Positions 18,077 through 26,100 of a DNA stretch of 64,000 nucleotides are shown here, piece after piece. Position numbers and translations under genes: made by a program. This stretch comes from Amphibacillus sp. MSJ-3 (GTDB taxonomy: Bacteria > Bacillota > Bacilli > Bacillales > Amphibacillaceae). The stretch lies in contig NZ_JAHLQM010000003.1 in the NCBI RefSeq assembly GCF_018919165.1, positions 1 to 64,000 on the forward strand, read 5' to 3'. The notes below the pieces were generated by a model. The model worked only from the letters and a program-made list of their open reading frames with translations. It made no database searches and was not told the DNA's origin. Each line of letters begins with the position of its first letter. Position 1 is the stretch's first letter.

Positions 18077-19120
18077 TTACGCACTTGGATAGTCCGAGAC
18101 AAATGAATTTCTTGCACTAGATTCTACAACTGTTTCTTCATCTACCACAACAAAATCATCACCAAAATGTTTATTTAATTTTTTAGTAGCTTCATGTTCA
18201 TCCAGTGTATCAATTGAAAACTTGAGATCAGAATTTAATGAATCTAATTTGGTTTTAAAATCTTCCATCTGATTAGATGTCATTTTACAAAACGCATCAT
18301 TGTAAGGTTTTACTGGTAAATCTGCTTTTATTCTGTAATGCCAACGTTTGTTGGTTTTATCATATTCATAATTATTGAAACAATTTAATAGTGTGCTAGT
18401 AAAATCATGTAATGCTTTTAAATCATTATATGTTGTTGTATTCTCTAACCAATCAATAGTTTTGTTTGGGGAAAATTTTTCTAGTGCTAGAACTGTTAAT
18501 CCTATTCCGGTTGGTCTGTTTTCTTGTTTAAATTTATTATCTTTCCATCTTTTTAAATATCTAATACATCTCCTAAATTGCTTTCTATCTTCCGCTGAGT
18601 CTGAATAATTATTTATCATATCTTTCAATTCTTTGGGATCTGCTACTTCCCATTCAATATTTTCATCTGAACTATACTCTTTTCCTCTTGCCAAATAATA
18701 GTTTTCATTTTCAACAGCATATACTGCAATATCAACATGTACTTGTTCATTATTATTATCGCTAGAAAAGTTGACTGTTATACAAGGATTTTTTATAGTA
18801 ATTTTTGCATTTGGAAATGTTCTTTGTATTGCATCCCTGACCCATTTCTTCGCAGTTATTGGATTTTGACAATCGTCCAAACTCATTTCTATTGCTAATC
18901 CAACATCAATATCAAAATCTATATTTTCATCTGAACTTTTAATTCCTGTAAAGACTGAGTAACTACCTTGAACGAATGTGCTAAAAGAATAATCTATATC
19001 CATAAAATCCTTTAATCCATTTATAATTTGGTCCCTATATTCTCTCAAAAGAGAATTATCGTCATAATCAAGCTTAATTAGGTCATGGAATGAGATAAAG
19101 TTTTTTTGAAGATTTACCAT
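18077..19120 (-). CDS. cdnA: CBASS CD-NTase (cGAS/DncV-like nucleotidyltransferase)
   Basis: The signal-producing enzyme of the CBASS operon, 347 residues. The nucleotidyltransferase motif is complete: GSYS at 52-55, the metal-binding Asp70 and Asp72 (DFDIDVG), and the third Asp130 in VHVDIAVY. A helical second half with RRCIRYLKRWKD fits the OAS/SMODS class. On phage infection such enzymes make a cyclic di- or trinucleotide from NTPs; the product cannot be predicted from sequence alone. The protein ends YPSA: a small C-terminal residue (Gly or Ala) is what Cap2 enzymes conjugate, so the tail fits this operon. A strong TAGGAGGA box sits just before the ATG at 19120. The gene symbol follows general CD-NTase usage; the clade is not determined. 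Confidence 0.92.
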   Translation of the reverse strand: MVNLQKNFISFHDLIKLDYDDNSLLREYRDQIINGLKDFMDIDYSFSTFVQGSYSVFTGIKSSDENIDFDIDVGLAIEMSLDDCQNPITAKKWVRDAIQRTFPNAKITIKNPCITVNFSSDNNNEQVHVDIAVYAVENENYYLARGKEYSSDENIEWEVADPKELKDMINNYSDSAEDRKQFRRCIRYLKRWKDNKFKQENRPTGIGLTVLALEKFSPNKTIDWLENTTTYNDLKALHDFTSTLLNCFNNYEYDKTNKRWHYRIKADLPVKPYNDAFCKMTSNQMEDFKTKLDSLNSDLKFSIDTLDEHEATKKLNKHFGDDFVVVDEETVVESSARNSFVSDYPSA

Positions 19121-19235
19121 TTAATTTTTCCTCCTACAGTATATATCTATTTAAAAAAGAATTTCCAGTAACATTCTAACATATATGTAGTGTTTAATCC
19201 ATTTTTGATATGTAAAAGCAACAATATGTTGTGTA

Positions 19236-19725
19236 TTAGTTAGTGTGTTCAAATATCCCATGAGAAGTCAGCAATAAGTTTCCTCTAATCCCCATATCAC
19301 GCCACAATGCTTGATAGTCAATACAATTTTGCAGGTGACTAGGGATTTCTCCCAATCCACCAGTTTTTTCTACGAAATATCGTGCAACATCTTCCATTGA
19401 ATCACAGTCGTTGTAGCAAATAATATCGTCTTTGTTTTCTAGCATTTCCTCAAGACTATTAAACCAAGTGTTTTGAATGGTAGATAGTTCATCATACATA
19501 GGTGAGCCTTCCAATTCGCTAACCCTCTCACATAGTCGGTTAATTTCTTCAATTGAAGTGTATTCCCCAATGCTAAAGGGAAGTTCATAATCATGAATAG
19601 CATATTCTTCGTATTCATCATTGAGACCGATACGTTCCTTCATGTCTTCAAAATCAATCGGAGGGGAGAACCAATCCTCCCTCATTGTATTTGCCTAAGT
19701 TGGCAATATAAATCTGCACTTCCAT
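19236..19725 (-). pseudogene. ardA: ardA (Tn916 orf18-like antirestriction gene), frameshifted
   Basis: ArdA is a DNA mimic that protects incoming conjugative DNA from type I restriction. The body of the protein is clear, with WFSPPIDFEDMKERIGLNDE, ELPFSIGEYTSIEE and a C-terminal LLTSHGIFEHTN. The normal start is the ATG at 19723-19725, preceded by AGGAGG, and encodes MEVQIYIANLGKYNEG. The frame is then lost near 19670-19685, where the expected ELVGA segment is missing, so about 14 bases appear deleted. The downstream 149-codon frame has its own ATG but no ribosome site. It belongs to the ICE remnant and follows the orf19-like gene as in Tn916. I judge it inactive. Confidence 0.85.
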
Positions 19726-19736
19726 TATGTGACCTC

Positions 19737-19958
19737 CTATGCTCCAATGAGTCGGTTAAAAAGGTTGAGTAGCACATCTTTTACTTCATCTGCATTAAAG
19801 ATCAACCCAACGGCAATCAATGCAATAATCAAAAAGCCAATTAGTTTTGAGAATTCACGTTTGAATCCCAAGTAGAGTCAAATAGAAACAATTGTCAGTA
19901 ATACCAGCGATTGCGCATTACTTAAAAACAAGTTATATAAATTTTGTCCAGAGTTCAT
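19737..19958 (-). pseudogene. Tn916 orf19-like small conjugation membrane protein, stop-interrupted
   Basis: The ATG at 19956-19958 follows the purine-rich GAAAGGAATAAG. It opens a frame reading MNSGQNLYNLFLSNAQSL, then VLLTIVSI, a TGA, and LYLGFKREFSKLIGFLIIALIA on to DEVKDVLLNLFNRLIG. Two hydrophobic segments flank the stop. Size, position between mobT and ardA, and the KREFSKLxGFLxIA pattern fit the small TcpD/orf19-type membrane protein of Tn916-like elements. The in-frame TGA makes it a pseudogene. Confidence 0.7.
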
Positions 19959-20028
19959 AATATCTTATTCCTTTCTTCGAGATAAATTCTTCGGTTAAGT
20001 AAATAGAGTTTCACTAATTTCAACTCAT

Positions 20029-21213
20029 TCATAGGATAATATCCTTAGAATTATAGGGCTGTTGTTGTAGGATTTTCTCATGACGATCTGTTAAGCAGGC
20101 GTCACGAATCATCATTTCCACCACATCCGTTTCGTTGACTGCATCTAGAATTGTGGCAATTTTAAGGGTAGGGGCTACTTGATGACGTAGCCAGCTCAAC
20201 GTTCGATTAAAGTCGTAAGGTTCTGGTTGAGTAGTTAAACGAAGATGTCCACGATTTTTGCCGATAAAAAACGCCCAGCTGTCATTGGTTTTCCAATCAC
20301 TACGGCGTTTTCCTGTTTCTTTATCAGTAAATCGGAGATATCGGTTAATGATACTAAAGGCTGTCCGTTCTGGATTACGATACCCCAGTAAATCATCCAG
20401 TGCTTTTTCAACACGTTCATTCTTCAAGCGGATTTCAAAAGGATTCTTGATTTCAGCTTTTTCTAAGGGGATTTCATTCTTGACGTATTGTTCATAATCT
20501 TTTTCGTAAATACAAAAATAGATGTCGCTTTTTAGTGAGCCGATATAGAGTGTGTGTCCCATATCCTGTTTTTCATTGCGTTGCTTCAATTCACCACTTT
20601 TATAATTTTTAAAACTCCGAAAAACTGAGACACATTCTTCTTCGACACATTTTCTAGCCAATTCTGGAATATCCAAAATCCCTGTTTTATTATTGATGGC
20701 TAAGTCCAGTCATTTGATAAAACCTTTAGCTTTGACACAGTCCTCAAAAAAATCATACCAGCTTCTGTGTTGAGCAAGAAGAAAATTTTCAAATTGCCGA
20801 CAGCCTTTTCCCTTCAACTCTAGCAGTGTTCCTTTCGATAAATTCACGGAATGTAAGACCATGATGTCCCCAAAGTGATAGTTGTCTTGATAGGAATAAT
20901 AGGCATAATCTTCATGCACCATATACTCAATGTTTATTTTCAGAATTTGTTGCACAACCATGACCACATCATCAGTTGGAAATCGAATCCGAACATAGTC
21001 GAATAACATTTCTAAGAGAGAGTCAGGATTGAAGACGTCCAGTTCTTTGTCTAATTTTTCTCTTAGAGATTGGGAAACTAAAGTCTTTCCATTTTCAATC
21101 CGATTGAGGTGTTCCCGTGTAATGCCCACAGCCGTGGCAAGCTTATTTTGCGAAACGGCGTAGTCATTGCGTTTTTTCCTGAATGTTTCCACCAAAGAAG
21201 GGTTGTTTTCCAT
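20029..21213 (-). pseudogene. mobT: mobT relaxase (Tn916 orf20-like), split by one TGA
   Basis: Two frames are the halves of one gene. The N-part (20710-21213) has an XRE-type helix-turn-helix (QNKLATAVGITREHLNRIENGK) and continues RIRFPTDD to the SWYDFFED block. The C-part (20029-20676) holds the Rep_trans/MobT region with TLYIGSLKSDIYFCIYEKDYE, ITQPEPYDF-like and LSWLRHQVAPTLK segments. They are joined in the same frame through TGA at 20710-20712, where relatives have Arg, so a single CGA to TGA change explains it. The relaxase nicks oriT and starts transfer; here it is truncated. It is followed by the orf19-like gene and ardA, the usual Tn916 order. Confidence 0.9.
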
Positions 21214-21289
21214 TCACATTCCTCCAATCAATAAAGGTGTGACATTTTCCTATGCATAATCATACCTTATAAAAATCGTTCTATCGCCC

Positions 21290-21396
21290 GTGGTTACTGG
21301 ACTTGCAGATGACTTTTGATAGTTTTTTGTTGTTTTTCTACCCCCTGTTAGATGACTGGGGGGTGTCAGTTTGGCGTGGCTATCGCCACATTAAAC
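21290..21396 (-). other. Candidate oriT of the ICE remnant
   Basis: Between tcpA and mobT, the place of oriT in Tn916, lies a G/C-rich inverted repeat in otherwise AT-rich DNA: ACCCCCTG ... TGGGGGGT around 21340-21364. It is followed by a small perfect hairpin GTGGC-TATC-GCCAC. The position and structure fit a relaxase-recognition region; no nick site can be assigned. Confidence 0.5.
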
Positions 21397-21400
21397 AACG

Positions 21401-22002
21401 CTAGTCTGCCCTTGTTCCTTTCGCTTTGCACGGCACAGGGTCAGCCTGCGTTTTGGTTGCTAATTGACCTATTTGTCCTAGAAAATCATATCCCTTAGGT
21501 ATAAATGGTGTATAGAACTCACTAATCACGCTTGTTCCTACATCTACATAACCACGTCCTTTGAATTGTTTTAAAAAGAAGTCTTTATTGGTTTCGTCAA
21601 ACATCATACCATAACCCAATTCACTGATTCTTCCAAGAGCTACTCGGAAATTAAACTGGTCAAGAGTTCCATCCCCTAAATACTTTGCGTCTGGTCATTG
21701 ACAAGCGAGTATTAAAAAGAAACCAGCTTATCTTCCCAGCATAACAATTTGTTTCAACTTGGAAATGACCTTTGTACTATCACGCCCCAGCATAGCTTCA
21801 TAAAATTGTTTGAGACAGTCCAGCATTTCTTCTTTCTTGAAGTAGACCATTATCCATCATAGAATCTAAGTCTGCAAGGTCACTGTTTTTAGGGTCCAGA
21901 ATATATAGGTTAGCATTGGTCTGGAGGGGGGCTTCAATGATAGCCAAAATGAAATAAGTCTTTCCTCCACCAGTTCCTCCAGCAATCAATATATGAGGAA
22001 GT
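21401..22002 (-). pseudogene. tcpA: tcpA (Tn916 orf21, FtsK/HerA coupling ATPase), 3' part, decayed
   Basis: The C-terminal half of the coupling ATPase that pumps DNA during transfer. It starts at the IS21 junction with HILIAGGTGGGKTYFILAII (Walker A), then LYILDPKNSDLADLDS. It next shifts frame, reads MLDCLKQFYEAM and jumps directly to LGRDSTKVISKLKQIVMLGR, so about 100 bases including the Walker B region are missing. Then come TAG (for Gln in GRQAGFF) and TGA (for Arg in ACQRPDAKYL), and the tail ELGYGMMFDETNKDFFLKQF and GRGYVDVGTSVISEFYTPF. Removing the IS element restores the frame KLP-HILIAGG with the 5' part. The gene is clearly dead. Confidence 0.88.
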
Positions 22003-22157
22003 ATAAATGATAACCTAAGCATGTACACAAACGATTAAATAGGAATGTACAATTTTGCTCGGCTATTGCATAATATTTTCGAGGTGAATATTATGCATAT
22101 AAAAATTGATGTAAATACGGAAGTAGAAATACAGACTTACCAAAACTAAAAATACTA

Positions 22158-23372
22158 ATGGAGAGTCTGAACATGAAAATTAATAAAAACAAATTAGCGA
22201 GAGATCTTAATGTCGATCGAAGAACGATCGACAAATATTTAAATGGTTATCAACTGAGTCATACAAGAAAAAGAAAATCAAAAATTGATGATTACTACCA
22301 CATTATAAAATTACTGCGTTCTGATGAGACACCACAGAAGTTTTACTATAAACGAGTGCTTTGGCAATACTTAAAAGATAATCATGGATTGGACTGCGCT
22401 GCTTCTAGCTTTAGAAGATATATTTCAGGAAAGCCAGAGTTTCAACAATACTTTGAATCTCGTAAAGGTAGAATGCATACAAAGGAAACCGTGCGGTTTG
22501 AAACACCACCGGCAGAACAAGCACAAGTGGATTGGAAAGAAAACATTCAGTACATGACAAAAGACGGGGAAATATTGTATGTGAATATTTGTGTATTTCT
22601 GTTATCTTATTCACGTTTCAGAACGTATCTATTATCAATTTCTAAATCACAAAGTGTGTTACTTTCATTCCTTATGGAAAGTTTTGAAGCTATTGGCGGG
22701 ATTCCTAAAGCTATTTTAGTAGATAATATGAAAACAGTGATGGATGAACCAAGAACGAGATACCAGCCTGGAAAAGTTAATGAACGATTTTATCAATTTG
22801 CGAAAGATTGTGGTTTTGTCGTCAAACCTTGCGTTGCCGGAAGGCCACAAACCAAAGCCAAGGTTGAAGCGCCTATGAAGTTGATTGATGAAATTCATGC
22901 TTATCAAGGGAAATTTAATTATGAAGAGTTACATGCATTTATACAGGAATTAAGTAATCGGGTGAACAGCCAATATCATCAAGGAACAGGTAAAATACCG
23001 ATATTACATCTAAAAAAAGAAAGAAATCTCTTAAACCCATTACCCAAAAGGCAAATAAGAGATTTCTATAAAATAGATCATACACCTGTAAAAGTAAACA
23101 CTTCAAATATGGTTTCATTCAAGTCCAACATGTATTCTGTACCACCAGGATACACGGGCAAAACCGTAGGTTTACAAGTCTATGACAATAAAATTCATAT
23201 ATATTATAACACGGATTTAATTGCAGAACATCAGATAAGTAAACAAAAGATGAATTTTAAAGAAGCCCATTATATAGAGAGTTTGTCTAAACAACTACAC
23301 TATAAGGATGATATTGAAGAACTAGCATTAAAAAATTTATCTGCGATTAATGAGGTGTATAGAAATGAATAG
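22158..23372 (+). CDS. istA: IS21-family transposase IstA (N-terminus frameshifted)
   Basis: DDE transposase of an IS21-type element, 404 residues as an open frame. A helix-turn-helix (KLARDLNVDRRTIDKYLNGY) leads to the rve core with the first Asp in AQVDWKE, the second in ILVDNMKTV and the Glu in KAKVEAPMKL. Upstream, an ATG at 22093 with GAGGTG before it encodes MHIKIDVNTEVEIQTYQ and then stops. The next residues (KLKILMESL) are in the +2 frame, so one A seems lost from an A-run near 22144. The original start was probably 22093, and the present protein may be shortened or need frameshifting. It overlaps istB. Confidence 0.88.
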   Translation: MESLNMKINKNKLARDLNVDRRTIDKYLNGYQLSHTRKRKSKIDDYYHIIKLLRSDETPQKFYYKRVLWQYLKDNHGLDCAASSFRRYISGKPEFQQYFESRKGRMHTKETVRFETPPAEQAQVDWKENIQYMTKDGEILYVNICVFLLSYSRFRTYLLSISKSQSVLLSFLMESFEAIGGIPKAILVDNMKTVMDEPRTRYQPGKVNERFYQFAKDCGFVVKPCVAGRPQTKAKVEAPMKLIDEIHAYQGKFNYEELHAFIQELSNRVNSQYHQGTGKIPILHLKKERNLLNPLPKRQIRDFYKIDHTPVKVNTSNMVSFKSNMYSVPPGYTGKTVGLQVYDNKIHIYYNTDLIAEHQISKQKMNFKEAHYIESLSKQLHYKDDIEELALKNLSAINEVYRNE

Positions 23373-24120
23373 TAGTTATATGAAGTTGATTGACAACCTT
23401 AAATACTTAAAATTAAATCAAATAATCACTCATTTAGATGAAACGATCGATTTTATGAACAAAAATAATTTATCTTTTACCGATGCCTTGTTTAAATTAA
23501 CTGATTATGAAATTGATATGAAAGAAATTAATATGATTCGATCAATGGTGAAAGTAGCTGCATTTCCACATTTAAAGGAAGTAAAAGATTTTGATTTCTC
23601 ATTTCAACCGTCGATTAATAAAGAACAAATATTAGATTTTACAACACTGCGATTTATTGAACAAAAAGAAAATATTGTATTTTTGGGCTCTAGTGGAGTA
23701 GGAAAAACCCACCTAGCTACATCAATAGGAATAGCAGCTGCGAAAAAGAGAACCAGCACATATTTTATTAAGTGCAATGACTTACTTTTAAATTTAAAGA
23801 AAGCGAAGCTTGAAAACAGATTAGAAAGAAGGTTAAAACACTATGCAAGGTATAAATTACTCATCATCGATGAAATAGGTTATCTACCGATTGATGAAGA
23901 TGACGCAAAGCTCTTTTTTCAATTAATTAATATGCGTTATGAAAATAAAAGCACTATTTTTATAACGAATGCGAACTTTAAATCGTGGGGAGATATATTT
24001 CAAGATCCCAAAATAGCAAACGCCATTTTGGATAGAATTCTTCATCATGCGACAGTAATAAATATTGTAGGGGATTCATATCGTCTCAAGGATCACATTC
24101 AAAAGGAACATAAGTCGTAA
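23365..24120 (+). CDS. istB: IS21-family helper ATPase IstB
   Basis: AAA+ helper of the IS21 transposase, about 251 residues. Walker A is GSSGVGKTHLAT and Walker B LLIIDEIGYLP, followed by a sensor-like FITNANF and the typical end with ILHHATVINIVGDSYRLKDH. The ATG at 23365 lies seven bases after GAGGTG and overlaps the end of istA by eight bases, the usual coupled arrangement; a longer frame begins at 23350. The gene appears intact. Confidence 0.9.
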   Translation: MNSSYMKLIDNLKYLKLNQIITHLDETIDFMNKNNLSFTDALFKLTDYEIDMKEINMIRSMVKVAAFPHLKEVKDFDFSFQPSINKEQILDFTTLRFIEQKENIVFLGSSGVGKTHLATSIGIAAAKKRTSTYFIKCNDLLLNLKKAKLENRLERRLKHYARYKLLIIDEIGYLPIDEDDAKLFFQLINMRYENKSTIFITNANFKSWGDIFQDPKIANAILDRILHHATVINIVGDSYRLKDHIQKEHKS

Positions 24121-24229
24121 GCTCGGGTATTATGGTTATTGAGTATGGTTTGCACCATACTCAATTGAACAAATTTGTACATCGTTAAATAATCAAAAGG
24201 GGGGTGCACATTCTTATCTTTACATTTAT

Positions 24230-24885
24230 AGGAAGTTTATCATATTCCCAATAGACAGACTTCATTAGCTTAAGTCGTCCATTATCTTCCACTACTTCTT
24301 CAATGCTGACACGGTTGGCAATGGAATCATAGAGTAGGGTGTACTCAATAAAGGAATCTTTGATTTCTCTATCAACTAGTTCACAGTAGAGACCTGTCTC
24401 AAGTTTTTTCTCTAAGTGTAGAAGCTGATCTTGGTACTTGCCAAGTGTAACTTCTACACGAATATAAATCAGTCCTTTCTTTGAAGAATAGTACATCTTT
24501 GGGGAAAACAGTGATTTTTTCTTTTGACTTGGGAGAGGAGAGGTCTTTAAAGAAGCCATCAGATTGTACCTGTTCCTATTCATACCATTTGTTTTCTAAA
24601 ATAATGCACGCCAATTTCTCCCTGTGCTGGAGTTGTTTCACCGTATCAATGTGATAGCGATATATCAGCAGTCCTAATAATAGGCAAACAAAAAAGGCAG
24701 TGATTACGCTACCTAGAAAACTTGAGATATAGAGTTGTGCGAGGATTTTCTCAACTGTGATGGACTTCCAATTTGTATTCTTAAGAGAGCGAAGGTGGAA
24801 GAGAGCCATCATCAGAAATCCAGCGAACCCAAAAACTCCTAGACTAGTATGGTAGAGCAGGTTGGTATCCCTTGATTTGATTCAT
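24230..24885 (-). pseudogene. tcpA: tcpA (Tn916 orf21-like), 5' part, decayed
   Basis: The N-terminal half of the same coupling ATPase. The first frame gives the membrane-anchor region (LFHLRSLKNTNWK, a hydrophobic stretch SFLGSVITAFFVCLLLGLLI) and RREKLACIILENKWYE-like sequence up to a TAG. Without that stop the frame continues EQVQSDGFFKDL and then shifts by one base near 24500. The second frame carries FSPKMYYSSKKGL, then IYIRVEVTLGKYQDQLLHLEKK and VYWEYDKLP up to the IS21 junction. The start lies upstream of 24812 (YHTSLGVFGFAG is readable) but no intact initiation site remains. It has at least one nonsense and one frameshift change besides the IS insertion. Confidence 0.85.
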
Positions 24886-24967
24886 TTCCCTTTGTGCTTG
24901 AAAATGATTAGCCTCCTTTCTGGCAAATAAAAAGCAAGCTGTTTTTAGCTTGTATTTACTAATACTT

Positions 24968-25393
24968 TTAATATACTCTTCTTACTCTCGCGCTCGTTCC
25001 AGCAACTTGCATTGTTGTTCCAGAACCTCCATCATATACAATTGCATTTGGCGAGTATTCATATTTATATTCGTATTTATATGTAGACTGTGCCCATGTT
25101 TGACCATTGCGCAATTTATAGACGCTTTCTCCGTTCCAACCCTCAAAAGCTACATCAATTTGACTTTCTATAACATTATTTAATTTCCGAACTTCAATTT
25201 CTTTAGCCTCTACAGATATATAGTATCTGCCGTTTTCTTTGTAAATGGTGATATCAGGTCTGTATTTATAATGATACCAATATTTATATTTTGCTTGAAT
25301 CCAATATTGACCATTTGAGGTTTTAAATAGTTTGTCATCGTCAAAACCATCAAATTCGCCATCTAATTTGCCTTGAAACACTACATCTTTCAT
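24968..25393 (-). CDS. Uncharacterised protein with two tandem Trp/Tyr-rich repeats
   Basis: An intact frame of about 141 residues inside the accessory island. It consists of two copies of one module: DGFDDDKLFKTSNGQYWIQA, KYKYWYHYKYRPDITIYKENG, then EGWNGESVYKLRNGQTWAQ, YKYEYKYEYSPNAIVYDGGSG with VAGTSARVRRV at the end. The shared pattern is L-x-NGQ-x-W-x-Q, a run of alternating Tyr/Lys, then PxxxIY. There is no signal peptide or membrane span. I recognise the module as one seen in many uncharacterised bacterial proteins but know no function. AAAGG lies about nine bases before the ATG at 25391-25393; the longer frame from 25405 overlaps that box. Confidence 0.65.
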   Translation of the reverse strand: MKDVVFQGKLDGEFDGFDDDKLFKTSNGQYWIQAKYKYWYHYKYRPDITIYKENGRYYISVEAKEIEVRKLNNVIESQIDVAFEGWNGESVYKLRNGQTWAQSTYKYEYKYEYSPNAIVYDGGSGTTMQVAGTSARVRRVY

Positions 25394-25497
25394 AGCTATG
25401 AACACCTTTCATTAAAATTTATTACTTTTATTATATAAGAGAATGCAATTTATTGGTATAATTAGTTAACGAATATTACTGAATGAGAGGATATTAT

Positions 25498-26100
25498 ATG
25501 AACGTTGATTTTAATATAGCGGATTTTTTCAAACTTCCAAATAAGATAATGGGTGCCTTATCATTGGCATCTGGGCTGATACTTTTCAGTCCTAATTCTT
25601 TAGTATCTAAAATGTACATGACTGATTTTAGGGACAAATATGGTTTTGTAATAGGACTGGTATTTATCACCTCATTTTCTATTTTGATTATTAGTTTACT
25701 GATAAGCGTTGTTCAGTATTTCAGAAACAAATATTATAAAAAGAAGTTTGAAGAAAGTGAAAAACCAAGACTGCAAGCTTTAGACAGATATCAAAAGGCA
25801 ATTATATATTCTTTGTTTACAGAAGATAATCATACACATGAACTACCCTTGCACGATGGAGCAGTCAATTTTTTAGAGCATGGTATGATGATAGGTAAAG
25901 CAACTACTCAGTATGCTGTATCTGATCTAAATAATGCCGTTTTCCCCTACATGCTACAACCTTGGGTAATTCAAAAACTGCAAGAAGATAGTGAGTTGCA
26001 AACTTCATTCAAGATAGCTTGTCAAGAGCAAAAGGAGAAATTTGAAAAAGAATATAATGAATCTGTCAGTAGGTATTCTTCATATGACAACTTCTACTAA
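25498..26100 (+). CDS. SieB-like superinfection exclusion protein
   Basis: About 200 residues. An N-terminal region FKLPNKIMGALSLASGLILF is followed by a second hydrophobic span (about 50-72, GLVFITSFSILIISLLISV) and a cytoplasmic part with RYQKAIIYSLFTEDNHTHEL, DLNNAVFPYMLQPWVI and a charged coiled tail. This arrangement matches the superinfection-exclusion protein B family, inner-membrane proteins that abort infection by related phages. The ATG at 25498 is chosen because AGAGGA lies just upstream; a longer frame starts at 25483 across that box. It is transcribed towards a decayed surface-protein gene and against most of the island. It is intact, unlike the transfer genes around it. Its phage target is unknown. 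Confidence 0.78.
   Translation: MNVDFNIADFFKLPNKIMGALSLASGLILFSPNSLVSKMYMTDFRDKYGFVIGLVFITSFSILIISLLISVVQYFRNKYYKKKFEESEKPRLQALDRYQKAIIYSLFTEDNHTHELPLHDGAVNFLEHGMMIGKATTQYAVSDLNNAVFPYMLQPWVIQKLQEDSELQTSFKIACQEQKEKFEKEYNESVSRYSSYDNFY

Larger units (their letters stand above)
22003..24229 (+). mobile_element. IS21-family insertion sequence (about 2.23 kb) inserted in tcpA
   Basis: The boundaries are set by a 7-bp target duplication, AGGAAGT at 21996-22002 and again at 24230-24236, and by inverted ends. The left end begins ATAAATGATAACCTAAGC, and the right end read inwards begins ATAAATGTAAAGATAAGA; both then share ATGTRCAC. Inside are istA and istB in the family's usual order. Excising the element plus one copy of the duplication rejoins the tcpA reading frame exactly at KLP-HIL. 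Confidence 0.9.
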
